Part shown: positions 55,146-64,000 of the stretch, one piece after another
Layout of the letters: each line of letters begins with the position of its first letter
How positions within the stretch are numbered: position 1 is the first letter of the stretch
Origin: Valencia hispanica
Lineage: Eukaryota; Chordata; Actinopteri; Cyprinodontiformes; Valenciidae
Direction: 5' to 3'
Assembly: GCA_963556495.2 (NCBI GenBank)
Contig: OY747716.1
Coordinates: 32,414,818 to 32,478,817 of the forward strand
DNA: 64,000 bases
The notes under the pieces: model-generated
Databases searched by the model: none
Seen by the model: only the letters and a program-made list of their open reading frames with translations
Told to the model about the DNA's origin: nothing
Program-made: the position numbers and the translations under genes

Positions 55146-56439
55146 ATCATGCCTTTAGTTGTGTGTGTGTCTGTGTTGTATATGTCACCTCCTTATCAAG
55201 AGACGATTACAAAGGGAAAAACAACCCTAACATCCTGTTAACATATCACTGAAATATTAATAAGTCATTATGGTTTTCTTTTTATACAAGCTGGACTGAC
55301 TTAGCTGTCAGACTGCAGTTTCAGTTGAATAAACAGGTACAGAGAGAACTCCATCAGTGACAAGATCAGATGATACTCTTAAATGCCACGCATCTTGCTT
55401 TTTAATAACATCAGAAATCTTCTCAACCTCCCAACAGACCATTTAAAAACTAAGGGAAATAAATGTTTCCTTGTCTGTTTTTTTGCCATTTTATGTAAGA
55501 GGACACGATGAGCTTTAAAGGTCTGCAGGTTTCAAGCAGACCTGTGAAGCCCAGAAAGTCCCTCTTTGGAGGGAAAATATAAGAGAAGTGTCAATATCAC
55601 AAGCCCACTTGCTCTAATTAAATTCTAAAAGCTCAGCTGAGAAAGAACTTCAAATTCTTTTGAGAGGAAGCAAAAGGGCTCACAAACAGGGTTGATTGGT
55701 AGCCAAGGGATTGGAAAATAGTTTGCCAAAAGGTAACAGGAACTTTCCTCTGAAAATGGCTTGCTGACCCCTTGCATTGACCTCAATCAGTCAGTTTCGC
55801 CACGTCTCACAATACCCCCCCCCCCGGCAGTTTACCCGGGTTACCACAGTAATGGCCTCATTTGGAAGTGGTTGTGGGAGGAGAGAACAGGAGGAAAACA
55901 CTTGCTGGGAGAAAAGAACCTGGGTTTTCAAACCAAGGCTCTAGCCCAGTGACCCTTTGTTCCTGCATTGTTTGTGTCGTTTTGCTGAGCCAACATCTGA
56001 ACTGGTTTGGCTTTTGTTTTCAGGTCTGCTGTCCTGGAGAAACTCCAGAAGAGGACCCTGTAAATGTAACTTATTGACAAAGCCATTCTTTCTGTGCAAA
56101 TTCAAAGCAAACGTGTTTATCCAACAAGGGTCTTCTCTGCAATGCCAAATCATATCTACTCCTAATCAACAGGAGGAGCAGAAAAATATTGTTTAAGGTG
56201 GTCAAACCATTAAAGTTAAAATCCATGTTTTTTGCATTACTTTACTTGAAGAAGGAAATACTCTGAAAAACCCACAAACTGTACTATTTTAGGATTGAAA
56301 AGGGATTACATGATAATAAAAAAACAACCTCTGGAATATACAGTTGTCACACAAATGCACCAGTGCATCAAACTAGAGTAAGAATAATAGAAGAATCCGG
56401 CAAGGAAAGAAAATCCATTTTGTTCAAGTAAATAATAAA
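55146..56439. other. Intergenic DNA
   Basis: No supported gene. A C run lies at 55815-55825. Three overlapping frames at 55862-56196 lack known domains. Confidence 0.5.
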
Positions 56440-57190
56440 TCTTCACACTAAAGTGTTACTTGTGGAGTACCACAAGGTTCTGTGCTTTGACCAATTCTTT
56501 TTACTGTATATATACTTCCAATTGGTAAAATCATCAGGCATCATGGAATAAATTTCCACAGTTACAGCGATGACATGCAACTATATTTATCCATTAATCT
56601 TGAAGAATCCAATTAGTTAGGTAAATTACAGGCATGTCTTGAGGACATAACTTGTCCAATAACAGGGCAATAACCAGGTCAGCCTTCTATCACCTGAAGA
56701 CCATTTCTAAGATTAAAGGACTGATGTCGCAACAGGACCTCAAAAAACTCATCTATGCGTTTAACTTTAGTCGGATTGATTACTGCAACAGCGTTCTCAC
56801 AGGTCTGCCTAAAAAGTCATTTAGACAGCTGATCCAGAACGCTGCTGCTCGCATCCTCACTAGAACCAAGAAAGTAGAGCACATCATCCCAGTTCTAAAG
56901 TTCTTACACTGGCTCCCTGTAGCTCAGAGAATATACTTCAAAATACTTTTACTTGTTTATAAATCATTGAATGGCTTTTAGCACCAAAGTAAGTTGAAGA
57001 TCTACTATCAGTATACCAACCCCCCCCCCTTCTATGCTCTTCTAATCTGGAATAAAGTTCCAGACAGCTGCAATAACGACTAAAAACATATATGTTTAGA
57101 GCTGCCTTTGAGTAATGCTTTGATATATCATCTGTTTTGTGTATGCTTCTTGCTTTATTGCTCTTTTTACATTATATGTATCGTTCAAGT
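56440..57190 (+). pseudogene. L2-like LINE fragment
   Basis: Encodes 'CGVPQGSVL', 'ILPIGKIIRHHGI' and the catalytic-box equivalent 'YSDDMQLYLSIN' (56455-56640), then skips about 60 codons and continues with 'AITRSAFYHLKTISKIKGLM' to 'SLNGF' (56652-56981). A C run (57022-57031) replaces part of the C-terminal region. The 3' end has remnants of the normal tail. Inactive. Confidence 0.82.
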
Positions 57191-57345
57191 TTCGGGCCCT
57201 CCCAAGTTAGATTACAACGCCTTTGTAAATTAAGTTCTAACCATGCAGTGTATTGTCTCTGATCCACACTCCATACCAGCCGGTTGCGGTAATGCGCCAA
57301 TTTGTTGTTTGCAGGCTGCTAATAAACAAGAAGAAGAAGGGTGTT
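57191..57345. repeat. Fish interspersed repeat with AAG tail
   Basis: Contains 'tcgggccctcccaag', 'ccggttgcggtaatgcgcc' and 'aacaagaagaagaag', the order of a known small teleost repeat. Boundaries approximate. Confidence 0.5.
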
Positions 57346-58039
57346 GTATTGTTGTTTGGCTAACGTACATACAACAGTAGTTCTGATGAAAACTTTGTGA
57401 GAAATACACACAAGGAAGGGATTTATCGAGGTTTTGAGTAGCAAATGATGTTGGATTTTGGACAGACTTGTTGTGGACTAACTATTTTAAAGGACAACAT
57501 TAACTGGACCGTGGTGGATGTGAAAAGACCGTTTATGTTCGGGACTCGCTCTGTCCTGTGTTTTAAAGTGTGGCTTCAAACAGTAAGTTGTGCTTCTTTT
57601 GCTTTCTGAGTGGTTTAACAAAAGTGTGTACTGTTCCTATGATTATGATTGTATTATTGATTGGCATATATCACAAGCAGGGATAGGATGGTGTTCAAAT
57701 TCAGCCCAGGAGCTTGGAAATTTCTTTACTTCGGATGGGTGCTTTTAGAGGACAAAAGCAAACGTTCTGGCCACCGATCTAGAACAGACCTGCCGTTCGG
57801 GAAAACCACCGAACCAACCTCTGGCCAGCCCGCGCCTGAAAGAATGTCAGCTTTCAAATGATATATTAGGAATATGTACATAGAAAGGGAGTCAAAAAAG
57901 GCAGATTTGACCTGGATATGTAACACACTGCCAATAGGACATAAAAACACAAAGGGGTTAAATTAAAAACTGCAACTCCCCCCCCCCCCCCCCAAAATAA
58001 GCCACAACCCTCCCCAGCTAAATTGCCCTGGCACCGGAT
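57346..58039. other. Intergenic DNA with C run
   Basis: No gene supported. A 16-base C run lies at 57979-57994. Confidence 0.5.
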
Positions 58040-58232
58040 CTGGCAAAAGGTTGGTCAAGGAGGAGTGAATGCTGTAAGTCAATGACTGCAATCTGCTGGG
58101 ATTCCTGAGAAACAAAACTTTTAAACTGATTGGAATGTATGTATGATTGAAATGAAATGACTTGTAGAGTGCCTTGAGATGACAGGTGTTGTGAATTGGC
58201 ACAATATAAATAAATTGAATTGAATTAAATAG
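58040..58232 (+). repeat. LINE 3' tail
   Basis: Contains 'ggaggagtgaatgctg', 'gcaatctgctgggattcct', 'gtgccttgagatgacaggtg' and 'aatataaataaattgaattg'. Same family as 32.04 kb and, in inverse direction, 29.5 and 36.1 kb. Strongly truncated copy. Confidence 0.75.
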
Positions 58233-59240
58233 ATAGCACGCAGGGAGCTGAACTTAGATACAAAAGTATCTGCAAAAGGGAAAAGCCAAACACTATGAGA
58301 GAACAAATCAAAATGCACAGAGGAAATGACACAATATATAAACAAATAACAAACTAAACACTATGGAATGGACCATATATGGCAACGCCTTAACAATACT
58401 GAAACTACAGAGAATGAAACTATGTATGGCAAGGTTTTACAAACAATAATATAAAACCCAGAAATGATGATAGAACAAACACTAAAGAAAACCAAAACGC
58501 AAACCCCTGTGGATCAAAACATTTCTACAGAACCTGACCCTCATGCAGAACACCACTAGGGAGACCAGTTGTAAAATGAAATAAAAGTTTTTTTGAAATA
58601 ATGTAAATAATGATAGCTGGAACCAGGAACACTGCACAGAGAAATTGAGCTGAGAGAAACTGCAGGAAGGAAAGTCTACAGGTGAGTAATGTTCTTTGAA
58701 TATTTCAGACAGTCTGATAATACTCCTTACTTGAAGGTGACGGAGAGGATGCCAGGGGAAGAGAGCTAGGAGTTCAGGATGTCTGCAAACGTCAGAGGCT
58801 TTCTGAAAGACATAGAGGAGAGGGATCTTGCGAGCAAGGATGTTTGAGCTTGAAACTGGATCGTGGTCAAGAAGGAGTAAGGAGATTGAAGGCTGACAGT
58901 CATGGAATGGAGACCAGAGCTTACAGAGAAGCAGATGAAAGGAATCATGAGGAGCAGGCAGAGTGAGACCTTGGAAGGAGCACATGTATGTTTAAGGCAG
59001 GTTAGTCTCAGGAGAATATCCCTTTACAAGGAGACACGGAGGGCTAGAGGTTACCAATCTGGATCAACACTCAGGCCCTGAAGATCCGACAGCCAGCTCC
59101 TTTATCCAGCCAGTGATGAGCTTCCATAGGCGCATTTCTACAATCGGAACTTCAGGGTAATTTAACCAGATCTTTGTCTGATAGCGTAATTGGTTGGCCC
59201 GCTCCTCTCAGCCATCGTGTCTCCATACACAATTGGCCCT
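58233..59240. other. Intergenic DNA, repeat-like segment
   Basis: 58620-59000 is purine-rich with 'acaggtgagtaatgttc'-type phrases and resembles the weak repeat parts at 28.0 and 41.3 kb. The minus-strand open frame here (58482-58985) has no recognised domain. Confidence 0.35.
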
Positions 59241-59949
59241 TTAAAGTTGCAGTAGGTAACTCAGAGAGGAGAGCAGACTTTGCTTGAAAATTTAAACCCA
59301 AACAAGCTTCACATCACTCCTCCTCCCTCTCTGATGCACTCAAGCCCCGCCTCCAATGCCCTCCTCCCTCCTTCGGCTGCGCTCATAGACTGTATGGCTG
59401 CGTTACTGGCGTAACAACTGCCAAAGATAATCAGTTGATGCAACTTGAAGCAGCAAAGTGGCGTAAGCAACATGGAGTGCGAACCGGTAAGAGCCAAACA
59501 TAATCTCACCTCCACACAGTTAGAAAAGATGTTGTCTGTACCTGAGCTAAAAAGTTATTTAGTTGTTTATTTGGCAATAAGAAGTCAAACATTGTTAACG
59601 TTACGTAGCTAACTCCTAGCTTCTTGCCGCTAGTCAAAGAGCTGTTCTGACCTTGGTTCTGACAGAGCGGAGCCGGTTGCATAGCGGAGCGAGGGGCGGG
59701 TCGCGGTGTGTGTGTGAGGAGTGAGAGACATGTCAGACACTCCATCAGACGGTGCTCTGGCTCTGATTGGGTGTTTTCTACCGGGCGTGGTGGATTCTTG
59801 CAAATCGCAGTAGGGGCTGTAGGCGTGACCAATTAAGCTGCTTTTTTTAACAGATTACAAATCTAATTTCCTACTTTCAGGACATATGGACAGTTTTAGG
59901 AAATGTCACAAAAAGTTACTTTTATTCAAGTTACCCACTGCAGCTTTAA
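59241..59949. mobile_element. Non-autonomous DNA element, TTAA-bounded
   Basis: The ends TTAAAGTTGCAGTAGGTAAC and the inverse of TTAAAGCTGCAGTGGGTAAC match over about 20 bp. TTAA at both ends could be a piggyBac-like duplication or part of the terminus. The 709-bp interior is non-coding and of moderate GC. It resembles an abundant teleost repeat. Confidence 0.72.
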
Positions 59950-61622
59950 GGAATCAGCTAAAAGACACCCGCATATCACGACTGTTTCAGTAGCAAGTAG
60001 CGTCACTGATCAGAACCAAAAGGCACCCAGAGCAGCAGAAATAACAGGAGATTGACTTGGAAGAAGCAGGGCATGTTGCTGTGTTTCTGTTTGCTATCTT
60101 GTTATAAACTGCTTTGCCAGTAACTCTTCTTATTTTTCCTGTTGTTTGGCGACGTCTGCTCATTTCTCCCTGAATTACAACCAATCAGCGTGACTACTCC
60201 AGCAACTCTACCGTCCATTTCTGATAACATATCCCCAGACTAGTATTCGGTTGGTTCCTAAAATGGCCCCGAAAACGGCCCTGTCGGCCCGGCCTGATGA
60301 AGTAAAAATGTAATTTTAAAATTACACTGAAGTTCAGATAGTAGAAACATGCCTCATTAGCTGCAGCTGTCAAGGCTGCAGAGTATTACACAGGACCCCT
60401 GGTGGAACTTTTCGGAAAGGTGGAGAAAAGCAGTAAGACACACAAAACAAACAAACACCCACCCCAGACTCCTAACATTAAGAGGTTTTTAAATGGAAAT
60501 TGTCGCACTATTGTTGCTACCAAACATGTATATGTGGGCCCCATATGTACCTGTATATTTTGTAATTGAACCCCCTTGGGTTCAATCAAGTCAGGCAAGC
60601 TGTCATTGGAAATTCAATAAAAAGTGACAAGTTTCCTTTGATGTTGATCAAACACTTGAAAATCTTGGCTTACAGGACAAGTGTGTTTTTCCCCCACACG
60701 TGACCCGTTGTTAAGCTTTCCTACAGAGAGATGTCCAAGGCTTCTGATCCGGTCCAATGAGTCCTCAACGAAGTGGTCACACAAAAGTATGCTGCCCTGT
60801 CTCCCTGTCACACCAGTTTCACACAGTGCTGCATTGATGATTGGCTGAGTCATCCAAAGTGAAGGCTGCTGTGAAAAACTAAAGCACAGAAATGTACCTG
60901 ATACCAGAATCAAATAAAAATGTGTTAAGCCATATCAGAGGACAGCATAACTAATCAATTAATGCAATTATATTCTAGTATTCTTTTTTTTTTTATCAAA
61001 TCAATATAATGAACTCCTCTGTTCATGTTTTGTAATCACAATGCTGCTGATGTCTCAGGACTGAGTTTATGCATATAACAGGAGGAAGGTGACTCTCAAA
61101 GAACAAAAGAAAAAACTAAACAGACAAACAAAATTAAAAAAAATACTCCAGCTTATGTTTATTATTACAGACTTCCAGCAGAAATCTGTTAATGCTACAA
61201 TTAGATAGCTTGGAAAATTGTGAACTACAGAAACGAAACCCCTCACTTATTTTGATTTAGTTCAAAGTACTCAGAGATATGCTAACAATCTGGTGTCATC
61301 ATTGACTGTATAAATGTTTCATGTGTCTGTGACCACTTCCTGTTTGTATCTTTTTCTGTCTGCTTACTTCTTTCTCTTTAAAAAAAAGCAAGAAAATAAC
61401 TGGCATGCATACTCATCACATCTTATTAATCAAAGTTTAATGTTGTGTACTTAACAGTTAATCTGAGCTGAGAATACTGTTAAAGCTTAAATTATAGTCA
61501 ATGTTTATGTTAGTTTTTCTCCTACTGTCCCCAAATTAGCAGGTTGTCGGCTGTACAAGAAACCCAGCATACCAAATGGAATTGTTTATTTTTCAAAAAC
61601 ATGTTCTCACTAAAGACTGATT
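59950..61622. other. AT-rich intergenic DNA
   Basis: No gene. A perfect 18-bp palindrome TGTAATTTTAAAATTACA lies at 60309-60326. Confidence 0.5.
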
Positions 61623-62030
61623 CTGTCATGGTTTGTAGATAAAGAACCAAATGCAGCAACGTAAGGAAAATTATTTAATCAAATAAATAAACAAAGGAAC
61701 TTAAAATGAACTTACAAACTCTAACTCAATAATACTACACAAAAAACTAAAGACTTTGACAGATGGTAAATCTTTATTTTTACTAAAAGAAGTGGGTATG
61801 TGGGTTCAATTGATGTCTCCCATTTGTCTGAGAAAGGTTGCTGAAGCAACAGGCCCAGGATTAACACCCAGATATCCCTTTTTCCAGTAACACTCTGCAG
61901 CTCACATCTGGACCATGACCGAAAAGGACGAGAATCCAGATACAAGCGGCTGAAATGAGCATTCTCTGTAATGTGATTTGACTCGGCCATGAAGAGAGGA
62001 GCTGCATATCCACAAAGCAGATCGGAAAAT
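61623..62030. repeat. Retroposon-like interspersed repeat (weak)
   Basis: Begins 'tctgtcatggtttgtag' and is followed by A-rich DNA with many short AAATAAA-like words, like 18.2 and 41.06 kb. The family is not identified. Confidence 0.3.
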
Positions 62031-62544
62031 ATATTTATATGTCAAAGTTTTATAAATCTTTAAAATGATAGTGTGGTTTAATATTATGATGAACAGCTAG
62101 CACTCAACAACATTTGTTATTCTACCTAAGCCCCCCCCCCTTCTTCCCATTGTTATGGGCTGCATAGGGATGTCCAAGTCACAATATAAAGGTGATCAAT
62201 TTTTATCAGTCCTCTAGCAGTCATTTTTACATCTGTACAATTTTACAATAATTTGTATTTACTTTTGATTGAGTGTAGAAATTATGCCAAAACAAGAGAA
62301 AACTATTTGAAATGTTAGTCAAACTTACTTTTTAAACTAAATAATCCAAAAGATAAAAAGTTACCTTCCAATCACAACAAATGGCAGGAGATAATGAGTG
62401 CTTTAAAAGGCAGCCCATCACTACAAGCGTCCCATCAGAATTCACAAACTGATGTTCCCAAAGGCACTGTTAGGTAAAATAATAATGTTGTATTATTATT
62501 TTCTTAGGGTGTCTTTCTAATGTACTTTTTAGTGTACCATTTCT
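62031..62544. other. AT-rich intergenic DNA
   Basis: No supported feature. A C run lies at 62131-62140. Confidence 0.5.
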
Positions 62545-63006
62545 TTCTCTTGCAAGCACAGAGTTGTTGATGCATGCTTTTATTTTCAGTAGATTAGGTT
62601 ATTGTAATGCTGCTCTCTGGTCTTCCCAAAAAGAATATTTCAAGCCTACAACTACTACAGAACTCAGCTGCACATATGCTGATGAGGACCAGGGGACAGG
62701 AACACATTACACCAGTTTTAGAATCAATGCATTGGCTCCCTGTGTGTTTTAGGATCGCTTTTAAGGTTATTTTATTAGTTTATAAATGTCTTAATGGTCT
62801 TAGTCCATCTTATTTATTCGACCTTCCTATAAAGTATGAGCCCTCACGGTCCCTGAGGTCCTCTGTTACTGGCCTTTTAGTTGTTCCACAAGTCAGAACG
62901 AAGATATATGGAGAAGCCTTGTTCTATAACTACGGCCCTCATCTGTGGAACAGCCTGCCGGAGAACCTCAGGGCCGCAGAAACAGCTGATGTTTTAGAAC
63001 AATAGA
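62545..63006 (+). pseudogene. L2/CR1-like LINE C-terminal fragment
   Basis: Encodes 'LLMHAFIFSRLGYCN' (62564-62608) and, after a shift, 'SSLQLLQNSAAHMLMRTRGQ', 'ITPVLESMHWLPVCFRIAFK', 'VYKCLNGLSPSYLFDL' and 'LWNSLPENLRAAETADVLEQ' (62607-63005). This is the C-terminal part of a LINE ORF2, followed directly by an ATT array that may be its tail. Strongly 5'-truncated. Confidence 0.85.
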
Positions 63007-63009
63007 ACA

Positions 63010-63060
<51 letters not shown>
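63010..63060. repeat. (ATT)n microsatellite
   Basis: About 16 ATT units at the 3' end of the LINE fragment. Confidence 0.95.
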
Positions 63061-63061
63061 G

Positions 63062-63523
63062 TGTTACTGAAGTGTTTTTACAAATTGTTTTATACAGATT
63101 AACACCAGTGTTTCCTTCTTGGGGATCCTTCTCGCTGGGAGCCCTGCCAGTTTAGCCATGGAGGTCGCTGCCATTGGGATTGCTTTTGTCTTGTTGGGCG
63201 GGGCTCTGCTTATGGTTGTGCTGTGTGTACTTTTTGGTTTCAGTCACATGCTCATTTGCATGACATCCTGTTCTTTTAATATGTTAATGAAGTGTGACTA
63301 AATAAAGAGAGACTGCAGAGGGGATGCTCTTCGAGACCAGAGACTATGACACTGGGAGGCTGAGAACCGACAGACATGGTTGGCTCATTCCTTATAGTAT
63401 TTTCCTGGTCTCCCTCTGCAGAACTGATTATCCACATCTACCTCTGCAGAGCTTATTGACTCCATATTCTCTCCGACCTTTGTGTGTGATTCATTGTAGG
63501 TCAACCACTTTTTTAACCTAACA
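63062..63523 (+). repeat. 5' LTR
   Basis: Starts TGTTA and ends TAACA, a 5-bp inverted terminus. AATAAA lies at 63301-63306, leaving about 200 bp of R-U5. An octamer ATTTGCAT lies at 63254-63261 in the presumed U3. No clear TATA box. The left boundary is set by the terminal inverted repeat only, because the 3' copy is outside the window. Confidence 0.72.
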
Positions 63524-63526
63524 TCT

Positions 63527-63541
63527 TGGTGCCGTGACTCG
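63527..63541 (+). other. Primer-binding site, tRNA-His type
   Basis: TGGTGCCGTGACTCG follows the LTR after a 3-nt spacer (63524-63526). All 15 nt are complementary to the 3' end of vertebrate tRNA-His; the next three bases differ. The position and match fix the element orientation. Confidence 0.82.
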
Positions 63542-63703
63542 ACGTACGGAGCACTCCCGCTGGTGGTCTTGGTCGAAGGGCTGTTCTTGACGTCCAGATC
63601 GCTGAATTGCTGCACTGGCCGGCTGCATAACTTCCACGAGGACCCCCTGCGCGTGCTCCCGTGCGATCGATTCGGTTTGAATCACTCGCTTAGGGGAGAG
63701 ATT

Positions 63704-63709
63704 GTGAGT
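63704..63709 (+). promoter_or_regulatory. Candidate leader splice donor
   Basis: GTGAGT about 160 nt after the primer-binding site is a good match to the 5' splice consensus and lies where retroviral leaders carry their major donor. Not verified. Confidence 0.35.
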
Positions 63710-63877
63710 ACGTCTTTTTGTGCACCTTCACATAAAAAAAATAAAATAAAAAAACAAACAATTCTAAGATAGTCAGGGTATATTCTGCTGTTTGGGCCTA
63801 AAGGACGCTTTAGCCTCTCTGATAAAATATCAGGTGTTGATTCTTAAGTGATTAATGCGTTAATTACTACAGCAAAA

Positions 63878-64000
63878 GGGTGTAACGGTACAGGTTTGCG
63901 AACCTGTCCACCTCGAAAAAAGGGTGTAAAGGACCAGGTTTGCGAACCGGTCCACCTTGCTGGGAAACGGTTGTAACGGGTTAGGTTTGCGAGCCAATCC
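63878..64000 (+). repeat. Three tandem hairpin units in leader
   Basis: Units begin near 63878, 63922 and 63967 (spacing about 44-45 nt). Each contains a GG...CC stem of about 9 bp closed by a TGCG loop with 'AGGTT' and 'AACC' on either side, and a one-base bulge. The unit starts share 'gggtgtaa' or 'ggttgtaa'. The window ends within or just after the third unit, so more may follow. Confidence 0.85.

Larger units (their letters stand above)
63062..64000 (+). mobile_element. LTR retroelement, 5' end only
   Basis: A 462-bp LTR (63062-63523) is followed by a tRNA-His-type primer-binding site (63527-63541) and a leader that runs off the window. It was inserted at the end of the ATT array. No gag or pol sequence is in view. 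tRNA-His priming is known from HERV-H and reported for a walleye retrovirus, so an endogenous retrovirus is plausible; Gypsy-type elements cannot be excluded. Confidence 0.78.

Noticed and set aside
58482..58985. 167-codon minus-strand frame
   Set aside because: Overlaps a repeat-like purine-rich stretch; no domain.
60309..60326. 18-bp palindrome as a binding site
   Set aside because: AT-only core in AT-rich DNA, with no second site or context. Expected by chance at this scale.
63119..63301. Hydrophobic 60-residue frame in the LTR
   Set aside because: Entirely inside the LTR U3 and starts at a non-ATG codon. Hydrophobic composition follows from T-rich codons.
1..64000. CRISPR array, bacterial operon or phage
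   Set aside because: The many vertebrate SINE, LINE and Tc1 families show a fish genome. All tandem arrays are micro- or minisatellites without repeat-spacer structure.

Overview
This window looks like intergenic or deep-intronic DNA from a teleost fish, probably a percomorph-type genome. It is AT-rich and full of microsatellites. Almost every recognisable coding segment belongs to a transposable element: Tc1-type transposases, L2-like LINE reverse transcriptase, tRNA-derived SINEs, hAT- and Harbinger-like short elements and LTR sequences. I found no convincing host protein gene, no rRNA or functional tRNA gene and no CRISPR array. One weak exon-like segment is noted near 26.85 kb.

Layout. 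0-8 kb: AT-rich DNA with a branched inverted-repeat structure (1.4 kb), a tandem repeat and GATA microsatellite (2.4-2.6 kb), a broken minus-strand transposase-like gene (3.5-6.1 kb) and a 499-bp perfect tetranucleotide array (6.2-6.7 kb). 8.5-16 kb: two L2-like LINE fragments, a minus-strand Tc1 remnant and a complete but internally deleted Tc1-type element with both terminal inverted repeats (TIRs) at 14.6-16.0 kb. 21.2-24.5 kb: a decayed Tc1 element interrupted by a 1.39-kb solo LTR and a hAT-type MITE. 24.5-26.8 kb: a second type of LINE reverse-transcriptase fragment, a short repeat and a SINE tail. 29.5-31.3 kb: a LINE 3' region interrupted by a MITE, then a long-TIR element. 33.1-34.7 kb: an almost intact Tc1/mariner element with DD38E spacing, spoiled by one stop codon. 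36-40 kb: a LINE 3' region and another Tc1 element carrying two nested insertions. 41-50 kb: low-copy-looking repeats, a SINE with a perfect 10-bp target-site duplication (TSD), another Tc1 element with a nested MITE, a TIR element and a second SINE. 50.8-55 kb: the best nest, in which a plus-strand L2 copy is split by a minus-strand L2 copy (7-bp TSD) that is itself split by a 1.65-kb foldback element with codon-phased 51-bp repeats in its arms. 56-63 kb: further LINE, SINE-like and DNA-element remnants. From 63.06 kb to the end: the 5' LTR, tRNA-His-type primer-binding site and leader of an LTR retroelement that runs off the window.

No genes form a pathway here. The relations between features are insertions into one another, and the TSDs let much of the order be reconstructed. 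The features most worth following are the covarying tandem hairpins in the retroelement leader, the foldback element, the DD38E element and the unclassified transposase-like pseudogene. Family names come from recognising motifs and termini by eye. No database search was run.
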